Positions 21,178 to 30,652 of a DNA stretch of 64,000 bases are shown one piece after another (within the stretch, counting starts at the first letter, position 1; every line of letters begins with the position of its first letter). The translations under genes were made by a program, and so were the position numbers. Location: NCBI GenBank assembly GCA_014529385.2, contig CM043960.1, positions 78,161,910 to 78,225,909 of the forward strand, in the 5' to 3' direction. The notes under the pieces were generated by a model. The model was not told the origin of the DNA. It was given only the letters and a program-made list of their open reading frames with translations, and did no database searches. Source of the stretch: Adiantum capillus-veneris. Its lineage: Eukaryota; Streptophyta; Polypodiopsida; Polypodiales; Pteridaceae.

Positions 21178-23017
21178 GTTAAAGAACAACCAAACACAAG
21201 AACAGAGGTGGATGACATACCCAAACGCGGAATTGGAAAAGCAGAGACTTGAAATGTGCCAGAGAATGATCGAGACTGCACAAGCCTTATTAGAACCACC
21301 AAAAGAAACAATGAATTGTGGAAAGGAAAACCCAATTCAGCAAGAGACTATCGTTTCATGGGTAGCTGAAAAGACTCCCAGTACACAAAAGCCTGAAAAT
21401 ACACAAAAGGATGACCGCATAGTATTGAACACAACCGATCAGGAGATAGAGAGTTTTCATCCAGTCATACAGAGGATTTACGGAAAAGATGAGGATTACA
21501 ATGAATTTTGGAAACAAGTGAGAGAGGCAAACTTTGCAAACGAGTTAAGTTGCCAAGCTAATCAGACAAATTGGGAAAAGGACATCAGGAATCCTCCCAT
21601 AGTGGAATTTGAGGCAGGATCTCAAGTGGACTTGGATCTGCAATCTTACTGGGGAGATGGGGGCTCTGTTAGAACAATGGAGAGCAAACCTCATTCACTG
21701 AAAACCTTACCTTCATACTTAGGAGAGTATGAAGCAAAATCCGAGATTAGAGCACTTCCCTCACGAAAAATCTCATCAGAAAAATTCATGGACTCGCAAG
21801 GATTGATAGAGATTTTGTCAACACCAGTGACATGCACTATCACTTTAGCTGAGCTTTTGAGGCTAAGACCACATATGTGGACCACTGTAGGAAAATGCTT
21901 GGAGAAATTCGGGATAAAAGATCCAACATCGAGATTGCAAGAGAGCATAGAGGAGCTGAGCAAGCCACAAAAGAACGCTAAGCCTGTACCCTTAAACAAG
22001 GTCGGAGAGTATTGCGAAGGTGAAGAGGGGAATACAACCTTACCATTTGAATTCCAAGGAGTGAAGACGATGGCAGTACTAGACAGCGGAGCAAGGGTAG
22101 CCATTGCTACAAAAGAAATCTGGAAAAAATGGGGGAAACCAGCAATAAGGAAGACTAGGTTGAAACTCCAATTAGCAGATGGACACATGGAGAAACCTAT
22201 GGGGTTATTAGAGAAAGTTGTAGTGACTTCTTGCGGCATTGAATACGAACATACTTTTGCTATTGTCGATTTTGCCAAGGAGAATAACTATGATATCATA
22301 TTGGGAAGACCATTCATGAGACAGTTGAAAATGGTCCAAGATTGGGGCTACGATCACATATACTTGAGAAATATGGAAACCACTACACGTGTGAACCTGA
22401 AAGACCATAGCTACAAAGATGTGAACCGAACACCGGTAGAGGAGTTTGATTCAACTACTTTGGCGGGATCCGAATTTCCAGCTTGGTTAGGTAAACCCAA
22501 GGAGTTATGGATGTGTGGAGCTTCGAAATGTGGAAGTCTAACGAGAGAAGAAGATGTTTTAGAAAGGGCTATCGAAGACGAAACTTATATAAGAGAACCC
22601 TTTCCAGAGGACACGTTTGAACCATTAGAATGGACACACATTCTAGCAACCCTAGATGTTTGTGAAATTCCGGATGGTCCCACAACGCAATTTTGCGACA
22701 AGGACGGGTACGATGTGGTTCCTTACTTCATGTTGAGAACTGTACTCGAAAAAGAAACTGAAAAGAACGATACACTGGAAAAGGAAGATGAAGAGGAGGT
22801 GTTTCACGACATTACCGATCATCCAGAGTGGGGAAATGAAGCAGACAACGAGTCAACGGACAATTCAAGCGGAAACGAAGAAACTATAATGGATGTCCGA
22901 TTTTATGATTTTCCGAACCAAACTAAACAACGCCAGAAACGCTATAGAGCAAAGAGAAAAACAAAGGGGGTTAGAACCAATCCGATGCCTAGAAAAGAGG
23001 AAAAAATCAATTCCTAA
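21143..23017 (+). CDS. element B ORF2 with retropepsin domain
   Basis: Uninterrupted frame starting MLYALMRAYEARLKNNQ within the end of gag, +1 relative to it. The aspartic protease core is at about residues 305-395: MAVLDSGARVAIATKE (active-site DSGA), then ILGRPFM. It would cleave the Gag and Pol polyproteins. About 300 residues before the protease and 220 after it have no recognised domain; the tail is acidic, then basic. The stop TAA overlaps an ATG (TAATG at 23015-23019) that opens the next short frame, an arrangement that could allow reinitiation. A (36257-36817) and F (51864-53558) have broken relatives. Confidence 0.87.
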   Translation: MLYALMRAYEARLKNNQTQEQRWMTYPNAELEKQRLEMCQRMIETAQALLEPPKETMNCGKENPIQQETIVSWVAEKTPSTQKPENTQKDDRIVLNTTDQEIESFHPVIQRIYGKDEDYNEFWKQVREANFANELSCQANQTNWEKDIRNPPIVEFEAGSQVDLDLQSYWGDGGSVRTMESKPHSLKTLPSYLGEYEAKSEIRALPSRKISSEKFMDSQGLIEILSTPVTCTITLAELLRLRPHMWTTVGKCLEKFGIKDPTSRLQESIEELSKPQKNAKPVPLNKVGEYCEGEEGNTTLPFEFQGVKTMAVLDSGARVAIATKEIWKKWGKPAIRKTRLKLQLADGHMEKPMGLLEKVVVTSCGIEYEHTFAIVDFAKENNYDIILGRPFMRQLKMVQDWGYDHIYLRNMETTTRVNLKDHSYKDVNRTPVEEFDSTTLAGSEFPAWLGKPKELWMCGASKCGSLTREEDVLERAIEDETYIREPFPEDTFEPLEWTHILATLDVCEIPDGPTTQFCDKDGYDVVPYFMLRTVLEKETEKNDTLEKEDEEEVFHDITDHPEWGNEADNESTDNSSGNEETIMDVRFYDFPNQTKQRQKRYRAKRKTKGVRTNPMPRKEEKINS

Positions 23018-23202
23018 TGCTAGTAAAGGCTGAAGATTGTGTTAAGGATAAGATTTCTGGAAGAATGAGAGGCAGTGATCAAAAAGCTTACGAAAAGACA
23101 AAAGAGGCTCAAGAAATCAAGTTCAAAAGAATGGAACGAAAACTGAAACAGAAAAATCAGAAAAGAACAAGCGCAACAGAGAATACACGGAGTCCAAGTT
23201 AG
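23017..23202 (+). CDS. short Lys-rich frame linking ORF2 to pol
   Basis: 61 codons begin at the ATG of the TAATG stop-start overlap (MLVKAEDCVKDKISGRMRGS). The main pol frame is open, without a stop, from 23079 and is similarly Lys/Arg/Glu-rich (for example RNKYRELKKTLKEVW). The simplest reading is that this is the original pol N-terminus, separated from the rest by a single -1 change near 23150-23165, an A-rich stretch. It could be a mutation, a sequencing error or a programmed slip. Confidence 0.55.
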   Translation: MLVKAEDCVKDKISGRMRGSDQKAYEKTKEAQEIKFKRMERKLKQKNQKRTSATENTRSPS

Positions 23203-23303
23203 AACGTAGAAACAAGTACAGAGAGCTCAAGAAAACTCTGAAGGAAGTTTGGACGACAGAAATTGAGAGTGGAGAGGACGAAAACGTCAAAATCAAGGAA
23301 AAC

Positions 23304-26300
23304 ATGGATGTTCCCTCTCACTATAGGAAATTCACAATAGAGGATAGGAAGGTGATATTAACCCCACCTATTCGAGAGAGGAAGGAGAACGAATCTTATG
23401 ACGGACCGGAGGATGCAAAAAAAGTTGATTTAGCAGCTCCAGGTGAGCCACCTAGACCGGTCTACATAGCCACAGATTTGTCTCCAGGCGAGGAAGAGAG
23501 ACTTTTGAGTCTTCTCAGAGAGTATAGGGATGTGTTTGCATGGTCTTATAAGGACTTAAAGGGAGTTGACCCATCGATATGCCAACACTCAATCCCACTG
23601 AAACAAGACGCAAAGCCTAGCAGACAGAGACCATACACATATAATGATACTTTTGCTAAGCGAATCAAGGAAGAGATAGATAAGCTAATGGAAGCTGAAT
23701 TCATATACGAGATTGAACACACCGATTGGGTATCTCCGATTGTGGTAGTACCTAAGAAGAACGGAAAACTCCGAGTGTGTGTCAACTTAAAGAAAGTGAA
23801 TGCTGCAACAATCAGGGACAATTATCCCCTGCCGATAACTGATCATGTTCTAGAGCGTGTATCAGGGAAAACAGCATACTCCTTTCTTGATGGTTTTTCA
23901 GGATATAACCAGCTAGCCATAGCACCAGAAGATCAACATAAAACAGCTTTTGCAACGGAGTGGGGAATTTATGCTTATCGGGTTATGCCTTTTGGTCTAA
24001 CCAATGCTCCCGCAACCTTCCAGAGGCTGATGACGCATGCTTTCAAAGAATACTTAAGGCTGTTTCTAGAAATCTACATGGATGACTTATGTGTACATTC
24101 TCTACTGAGAGATGAGCATCTAGAACACCTAAGAAAAGTATTTGAGAAATGTAGGACATATCGCATTTGTCTCAATCCTGAGAAATGTGTGTTTATGGTC
24201 CGACAGGGCAGAATTCTGGGACATATTGTCTCACAAAACGGAATATCCACGGATTTAGAGAAGATAAAAGTTATAGTGGATATGCCTAGACCAACCAATG
24301 CGAAACAAGTACAGAGCTTTATGGGACATTGTGGATATTATAGACGATTCATTTACATGTACGCTATAATAGGCCAACCACTTTACAGGCTAATAGTGAA
24401 CTTTGAATGGACAGAGGAGTGTGAGGAATCGTTCAAGAAATTGAAAGAGGCACTCATTACTGCTCCAGTCTTGAAATCACCAGATTGGGAGAAGATATTC
24501 CATGTGCATATAGATGCTTCGGCATATGCAATAGGATGCATTCTGGCTCAGCCAGAAGAAGGAAACATGGATTTTCCTATCTGTTACGCCAGTCGACAGC
24601 TCAACCATGCAGAGAAGAATTACACCACAACAGAGCGAGAAGGATTAGGAATGATCTATGCTGTGAAGAAATTTCGGCATTATCTTCTAGCCAACAAGTT
24701 TGTGTTTTTTACGGATCACCAAGCCTTGCTCTACCTAGTGAATAAACCATGCAATACCGGGAGAATAGTGAGATGGTTCATTATCTTACTGGAATTCGAC
24801 TTCACGGTAGTAGTAAAGAAAGGAAAAACACATCTTAGAGCTGATCATCTTTCGCGATTGACGAATGGAGAAGACCCTATAGGAGTAGATGACGACATGC
24901 CAGACGCGTACTTGTTCAACATAGAAATGATACCTAAGTGGTCTCAAAATGTCGTTAACCTATTAACCTATGGAGGAGAGTTCGATAGAAGAGAATACAA
25001 CCTGAAACATATTGCTATTCAGCAATCCAAGAATCTTCAATTGATTGCAGGAAGGTTGTATCAATTGGGAAATGATCATGTTTTACGACTATGCATCAAT
25101 CCTGAGGAATATAGTATATATCTGCGCGAAGCACATGTTCAGGAATGTGCATTTCATTGTTCAAGAAGGAACACATATAGGAATTTGTTACAATTGGGAG
25201 TCTATTGGCCAGGAATGAAAGAAAGCGTACATGAATATGTCACTGTATGTATTGTATGTTCATCAAAACCGCCAGCCGAGTATTCGACATTATATCAGAT
25301 AATGATCGCTCCAGAATGGAGTCAGTATATTGTTGAATATCTCACAAATAGAACTTTCCCAGAAGGAACGTCAAAAGCTCGTCAGAAATCTGTAGAGACA
25401 GAAGCTAGAGATTACGCTTTAATAGGAGATCAACTCTATAAGAGAGGTAAAGACAACCAGCTTAGGATTTGCGCATCAGAGTCTGAGTATGTGATAATCC
25501 TGGAGCAAGCTCATGGAGGAGTAGGTGGAGGCCATTTCTCAGGTGATAAGACAGCAAAACTTGTCTTAGCCGCAGGAATATGGTGGCCAACATTACATAT
25601 GGACGCTGAGGAATACGTTAAACGGTGTGATGACTGTCAGCGGACCAAAGTACCACTTAAAAGAGATGATATGCCGCTTAGACCAATGATGGGGGCAAGA
25701 GCTTTTGCAAAATGGGGGATTGATTATGTCGGACCCATTTCACCTCCTGCATATAAGACTCATGCACAATACATCATTGTGGCTACAGACTATCTAACAA
25801 AGTGGGTCGAAGCAAAGGCAACTCAAAAAGCAGATGCCAGGACCACGGCACAATTTCTATATGAATACGTCTTTGTACGATATGGATTGCCAATAGAAAT
25901 TGTGAGTGATCGAGGCACACATTTCATAAATGAAGTGATAGAGATCCTTCTAGATGAATTCATGGTAATCCATAGGAAATCAGCCCCGTATCATCCACAA
26001 GCAAACGGACAAGCTGAAGCAACAAACAAAACCATATGCACGGTCCTTACGAAGATTGTATCTGAGTCGAGAACTGACTGGGACCAGAAGTTGCATTCAA
26101 CATTATGGGCATATAGGGTAGCATATAAAACATCAATAGGAACGACCCCATATAACATGGTTTTTGGGCTAAATGCTATCTTACCAATAGAATTCTTGAT
26201 TTCAACCTTAAGGGTGGCTAAGGATCTAGAGTGGACAGGGCACGAGCTCTCTGATAGAATAGATGACCTGGAAAAGCTAGATGAGCTTCGCCTAAAAGCA

Positions 26301-26831
26301 GTAGCTTCCATCTACGCTCAAAAAAGGCGACAAAAGGAATTTTTTGATAAGCATGTGCGGACTAAAGAGTTTAAAGTTGGGGACTATGTCCTAGTTTACA
26401 CTCTGAAACAGCATGCTAAGAAGCTTAAAAAGCGAGGGATGGGACCTCTGGTGATTAAAGATCTATCACCAAGTGGAGCCGTCAAGCTTGCTACATTAGA
26501 CGGAGAAGAAATGCCCAATTGGATTAGTGGATGCAGAGTGAAAAAGTATCTGTTGCCGCTAACACAAGACATGCTTCTCAAAATACATCAAGAAAAGCTG
26601 CGTGTCCAGAAAAAGAAAAAGATTGAGGAGGAAGCGCAAGCCGAGGCGAAGGAAAGAATGGAGAAAAGAAGACTACTGCGTCAGAAACAGCGCAATGAAG
26701 GAGCAATACGAATAAACGCAGTCAGTATAACAGAAATGGGGAATGACAAAGAAGAACCCATCATTGAATGCAAAGTAGGGAACCAACCAAATCAAAGCCA
26801 GAGCACTATTGGATTCAGGAGCTCAAGCTAA
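23304..26831 (+). CDS. element B pol: RT, RNase H, integrase
   Basis: 1175 codons with no stop. Residues about 115-300 are reverse transcriptase, with FLDGFSGYNQLAIAPEDQ, YRVMPFGLTNAPATFQRLM and the catalytic IYMDDL near residue 257. RNase H follows at about 395-520 (VHIDASAYAIGCILAQP, then FFTDHQALLYLVNKP). Two H-H-C-C-type modules come next, around 610-655 and 735-785; the second matches the usual integrase zinc finger (CDDCQRT). The integrase core has GIDYVGP, VSDRGTHF and NGQAEATNK, supplying the DDE triad. It ends with a basic tail. It copies element RNA into DNA and inserts it. The sequence is Athila/Tat-like. The first ATG of the long frame is at 23304, but the frame is open from 23079. 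Confidence 0.93.
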   Translation: MDVPSHYRKFTIEDRKVILTPPIRERKENESYDGPEDAKKVDLAAPGEPPRPVYIATDLSPGEEERLLSLLREYRDVFAWSYKDLKGVDPSICQHSIPLKQDAKPSRQRPYTYNDTFAKRIKEEIDKLMEAEFIYEIEHTDWVSPIVVVPKKNGKLRVCVNLKKVNAATIRDNYPLPITDHVLERVSGKTAYSFLDGFSGYNQLAIAPEDQHKTAFATEWGIYAYRVMPFGLTNAPATFQRLMTHAFKEYLRLFLEIYMDDLCVHSLLRDEHLEHLRKVFEKCRTYRICLNPEKCVFMVRQGRILGHIVSQNGISTDLEKIKVIVDMPRPTNAKQVQSFMGHCGYYRRFIYMYAIIGQPLYRLIVNFEWTEECEESFKKLKEALITAPVLKSPDWEKIFHVHIDASAYAIGCILAQPEEGNMDFPICYASRQLNHAEKNYTTTEREGLGMIYAVKKFRHYLLANKFVFFTDHQALLYLVNKPCNTGRIVRWFIILLEFDFTVVVKKGKTHLRADHLSRLTNGEDPIGVDDDMPDAYLFNIEMIPKWSQNVVNLLTYGGEFDRREYNLKHIAIQQSKNLQLIAGRLYQLGNDHVLRLCINPEEYSIYLREAHVQECAFHCSRRNTYRNLLQLGVYWPGMKESVHEYVTVCIVCSSKPPAEYSTLYQIMIAPEWSQYIVEYLTNRTFPEGTSKARQKSVETEARDYALIGDQLYKRGKDNQLRICASESEYVIILEQAHGGVGGGHFSGDKTAKLVLAAGIWWPTLHMDAEEYVKRCDDCQRTKVPLKRDDMPLRPMMGARAFAKWGIDYVGPISPPAYKTHAQYIIVATDYLTKWVEAKATQKADARTTAQFLYEYVFVRYGLPIEIVSDRGTHFINEVIEILLDEFMVIHRKSAPYHPQANGQAEATNKTICTVLTKIVSESRTDWDQKLHSTLWAYRVAYKTSIGTTPYNMVFGLNAILPIEFLISTLRVAKDLEWTGHELSDRIDDLEKLDELRLKAVASIYAQKRRQKEFFDKHVRTKEFKVGDYVLVYTLKQHAKKLKKRGMGPLVIKDLSPSGAVKLATLDGEEMPNWISGCRVKKYLLPLTQDMLLKIHQEKLRVQKKKKIEEEAQAEAKERMEKRRLLRQKQRNEGAIRINAVSITEMGNDKEEPIIECKVGNQPNQSQSTIGFRSSS

Positions 26832-27978
26832 CCTACTTTCACTCAGTTTGTATAGACAATTGACAAATGACACTAAACTACAAACTGCCAAGCAAGAGTT
26901 AAAGAGTTACTCTGAGAATTCAATCAAAACTGTCGGATGCACAGTTTTACATATACAGATTAACCAATATGTGTATCCTCATATGTTTTACGTGGTTGAA
27001 GACCAAGCTACACAACATCCATTATTGCTAGGACAACCATGGCAGAAGCAATACAATGCAATGATTGACTGGAGTTCTAATTCAGTGCTTATCAAATACG
27101 AAGGTGAAAGTCAATCAGTTAAGTTCACCAAAGGAGAAGAGCCAACTCCAAAGGACGAATCCAAAGACAAAGATAAACAACAACCAGAGAAAAAGAAGAA
27201 GCAATGGCAACCAAAAGTTTCTATACAACCGGATTACTCTTCGACGAGGAATTCTCAACAGTGGATAAGGAAGACAAGCAATAATATAACAGCTCAACCT
27301 TGGAAAAAAACGGAGTCAAAGTTGGTATGGAGACCAAAAAAGGTTGTGCCAGAGAACACAAAGGTGGAAAACAGAGTCTTCAATACCAGACAACAGAGTG
27401 ATTCCAGACAATCAAGGACAGTGAAACAGATCTGGATTCCAAAGAAGTTCATGACGGCACAAAGCTATAGCAAGCAAATTTGGATCCCAAAGATTTGTAA
27501 ACAGGAACTCCCTTCAATACAATCAACGGAAACTCCTAGGTATTTCAAGGCGAGGAAATCAACACACAGAACAAAGCAGGTTTGGGTCGCAAAGAGTTTG
27601 TGGCAAGCACAAGCAAAGCGGAAGCAGATTTGGATTGTGAAAAAAGACAACAAGGTAACGAAGAATCCATCTACTGATTCTACTACCGAAGTGCCAAACC
27701 AACCCAAAACCCGACCACCAATCCTTCAATCAAACAAAGAGCAGCTTTATTGGAAAGACTGTTGTATCATCGCTCTACAATTGCATTGGGAACTTATGAC
27801 CAAAACAACTACAATGCTTCACCCACAGACACTTCATAGTCGTCCGGGAGGACTCAGACTAGGAGGGGGGGAGGTATACAGGAGCTACAAAGCAGCTACA
27901 AGCGGAAAAAACAAAGAAAAACAAAAATTATATTACAAGGGCAGTGTCTTACATGATTTTGCAATTTTTTATGTTTGA
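26779..27978 (+). CDS. second retropepsin-like ORF downstream of integrase
   Basis: Frame open from just after a TAG at 26776, overlapping the end of pol in the +1 frame; there is no ATG near its start. It opens QIKARALLDSGAQANLLSLS, a classic retropepsin active site, then HPLLLGQPWQKQYNAMIDW, matching the usual LLGxPW flap-distal segment. The remaining 270 residues are Lys/Gln/Trp-rich, with repeats of KQIWIPK, KQVWVAK and KQIWIVK. I know of no Athila/Tat layout with a second protease in this place. It might be expressed by +1 shift or splicing. It may be a protease captured from another element, or a gag-pro relic; the KQIWIPK-like repeats recall plant copia gag tails. Confidence 0.7.
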   Translation, partial: GTNQIKARALLDSGAQANLLSLSLYRQLTNDTKLQTAKQELKSYSENSIKTVGCTVLHIQINQYVYPHMFYVVEDQATQHPLLLGQPWQKQYNAMIDWSSNSVLIKYEGESQSVKFTKGEEPTPKDESKDKDKQQPEKKKKQWQPKVSIQPDYSSTRNSQQWIRKTSNNITAQPWKKTESKLVWRPKKVVPENTKVENRVFNTRQQSDSRQSRTVKQIWIPKKFMTAQSYSKQIWIPKICKQELPSIQSTETPRYFKARKSTHRTKQVWVAKSLWQAQAKRKQIWIVKKDNKVTKNPSTDSTTEVPNQPKTRPPILQSNKEQLYWKDCCIIALQLHWELMTKTTTMLHPQTLHSRPGGLRLGGGEVYRSYKAATSGKNKEKQKLYYKGSVLHDFAIFYV

Positions 27979-30652
27979 TTGCGGATATTGATAATATTTA
28001 TGCCCTTATATACCTTGTTTTGCAACAAGAAGAGATCAAATGATGAATTTGGGTCTCTAGATGTGTAAATATCACTAAATAAGAGTGTTTTTGGAGCTAA
28101 AAAGTGGAAAAAAGTGGTAATCCAAGTCCAGAAATCACAAAGAAGTGTATATTCATATACACAGGGTTACCAGCTATTTATCGTGTATGTTTGGAATTTT
28201 TTGGCTTCAATTTGCTATTTTCCTTTATTTTTTATGATTTTCTTAATAAAAATAAAAGAAAAATAAAAAAGCAGGTGAAATGAGATCGGAAAAAAGAAAA
28301 GAATAGACGGTGATGATCCTAATGACAAGGGCAACCCATGGTAAAAATGGGGTACAATTCTGAAAAAGTTGCGGAAAGCCCGAAATGACAGAATTTTGGC
28401 AAAGTGGACAGATTTCTCAGAAACAGGTCAAACGGAGTCCAAATTGAGAAATTTCAAATCCTAAAGTGCATTTCACGACGAGATAGGAGCACATGTCAAA
28501 TTTGGTAACAAGTGATCCGGGAAGTCCGAAGTTAAGTATTTTTCACTTCACTTCAAGCTCATTTCCACTATTACCTTCTTGGAGAGAGCAAAGAGCACAC
28601 AGGAGCATCCGACCTTCTACCGCCTTCTACGACTGCTACGAGAGCTCAGAGGACACCAGACATGAGAGGTAGACTCGTTGCCATAAGCTTTTGATGCTTA
28701 TCGTTAACTTTTGTCGCGAAAACTCACCAAAACCAAGAAACAAGAGCAGACGGGGAATGGGGAGGAACGCTAGGTAGGGGCACAACCGCCTAACCAAACC
28801 TTGCAAGAACTTAGAGGTGGGTTACCCTAGTATAGGAGATGAGTTTCTAGCACTCAAAGCTCGAGAAAGAACGACTGGAAAAACCCTAGGTCAACAGAGC
28901 CTGCAAGAGGCAAACAGAAAAAAGTTGTCGGAACGACACAAAACTTCTCAGGAAGCTTAACAACATCGAGGGCAATGCAACCATGGAGTATCTCCGGGTT
29001 TGGATCACCAAAAGTAGGTCGGAACAACCGATTCGGCGGCGGACACACAAAGCGTCATTTTGGCATAACGGCTAAAATTGACGACCAAATGACATGAAAC
29101 TTCACAAGCAGCTTCAAATATACATGGATGACTTATGTTTGCAAGCAAAACCCAAAAGAAAGCTGATTCACTTACCGATGGTGAAAAAGACGCTTTCGGG
29201 CAACCAAATGGAGAAAGATGGAGAACGGGGAGCCAAAGTCAAGTTCAACCAAATAGGTGGCTTCACAACATATCCAATGAGCTGGAAATGCAACTCTCGA
29301 GAAGAAAAGTTGAAGAAATTCAACTCCAAGGCAAAAAGACGACTTCGGAGACTGAAATGCCTATAAGGGGGCTTTTTAGCTAAACTGATGACTTTTTAAG
29401 TTGAAAACTAGTTAGCAGGGCTTAGGGCACTAGCACAAAGCATTCTTTGCACAAAAAGACCAACATTTCAAGAAAAGACATCATACGCGTATGATGTCTC
29501 ACAGCATGATTTTCACATCCATTTCAACATTTGAGTGCATAGCCTCATTCCACATGTTAATCACATCCTATGAACCAAGTATCATGAGAATTGGAGTTAG
29601 AAAACCCAAGGAAAACCAAAAAGACGCAAAGTAGGCCATAAAATTGATTTTTGGTCCTAATTTTGTCAAAATAACTCCAAACTCATTGAAACTTTGTAGG
29701 ATTGTTGATTAACACATCTACAAGCTATCTGGAACCAAAAAGCACCATTTTGACACAAAAGACATCATACGCGTATGATGTCTATTTGCACTTACAGAGC
29801 CAAAAATGCTCATTTGTCATCATACATCCATTATATATATCTAATACATGCTACATATGAAGTTTGGAACCATTTGGTCAAGTGGATCACCCCAGTAGCC
29901 CAATTAAGAGAAAATCCTTCATACAAAGCCTATTTTTGTCCCAAATCCAACATATTCAAGTCCAAACCAAGATTTGAGTATAAACAGTCCTTCACTAGCA
30001 CATGGAGAGTCCATAGAACCAATCCCATGAAAAATTGATGAAAAAGACATCATACGCGTATGATGTCTCCAGAGCCATTTTTAGTCCAAATTCTATCCAA
30101 ACTTGATAAATCCACTGAATAAGCCTATCTAAAGCCAAATCCAAGCTTATAGAGAAAATTGGTCCAAAAATGCACTAAAAGACATCATACGCGTATGATG
30201 TCTCACTATGTGATTTTGGCACCTCAGGGCTTCAACCACCAAACAGAAGTGTTCTACATGCCATTTGAAGGTGAACCACCAAGTTTTACCCAATTTGGAT
30301 CATAAAATCCAATTCCCTTTCAAAATTTTGCCAAGAGCCTGAACTGGACTAAACTGGCCAAAACTTGACCAAATGGGATCCAAACTCAAATCCAAGCATA
30401 TGATACTCATGTATACACTATCAGCTACAAGCACAACCAATATGAAGTCATTTTGACACAAAAGACATCATACGCGTATGATGTCTCCAGCATGATTTTG
30501 AGCCCAGTTTGCATATTTTTTCACCTACATTGCATCCTTAGGCCCTGAATAGCTCATGTTTCAATTTTCAAGTCATTTGAATAGTTAAAAGCTTCATTTC
30601 GGCTTTCAGTACTAAAAAGACGCTAACTTCTGAAATTGGAGTTACAGGATCC
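27979..30652 (+). other. non-coding stretch 3' of pol in element B
   Basis: 2.7 kb without a convincing ORF. The right half is built of the same phrases as the leader (for example the CCAAATTTGGATCAC and CAAAACTTGACC types) and holds five palindromes. A short frame at 29094-29366 contains IYMDDLC because of an 18-bp match to pol; I do not regard it as a gene. This stretch could be an internal promoter or leader for ORF4. Confidence 0.6.
29476..30486 (+). repeat. array of five spaced palindromes 3' of pol in element B
   Basis: Five perfect copies of the 24-bp palindrome with half-site AGACATCATACG are centred at about 29487, 29771, 30056, 30191 and 30474. Spacings are 284, 285, 135 and 283 bp, the same rule as in the leader array. 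Confidence 0.93.

Noticed and set aside
21691-22278. Long minus-strand frames opposite element B genes
   Set aside because: They lie wholly inside plus-strand coding regions with clear retropepsin or RT motifs and show no domain of their own.
29094-29383. Small frames with IYMDDLC as a separate reverse transcriptase
   Set aside because: Only the 18-bp stretch matches RT; none of the other RT motifs are nearby.
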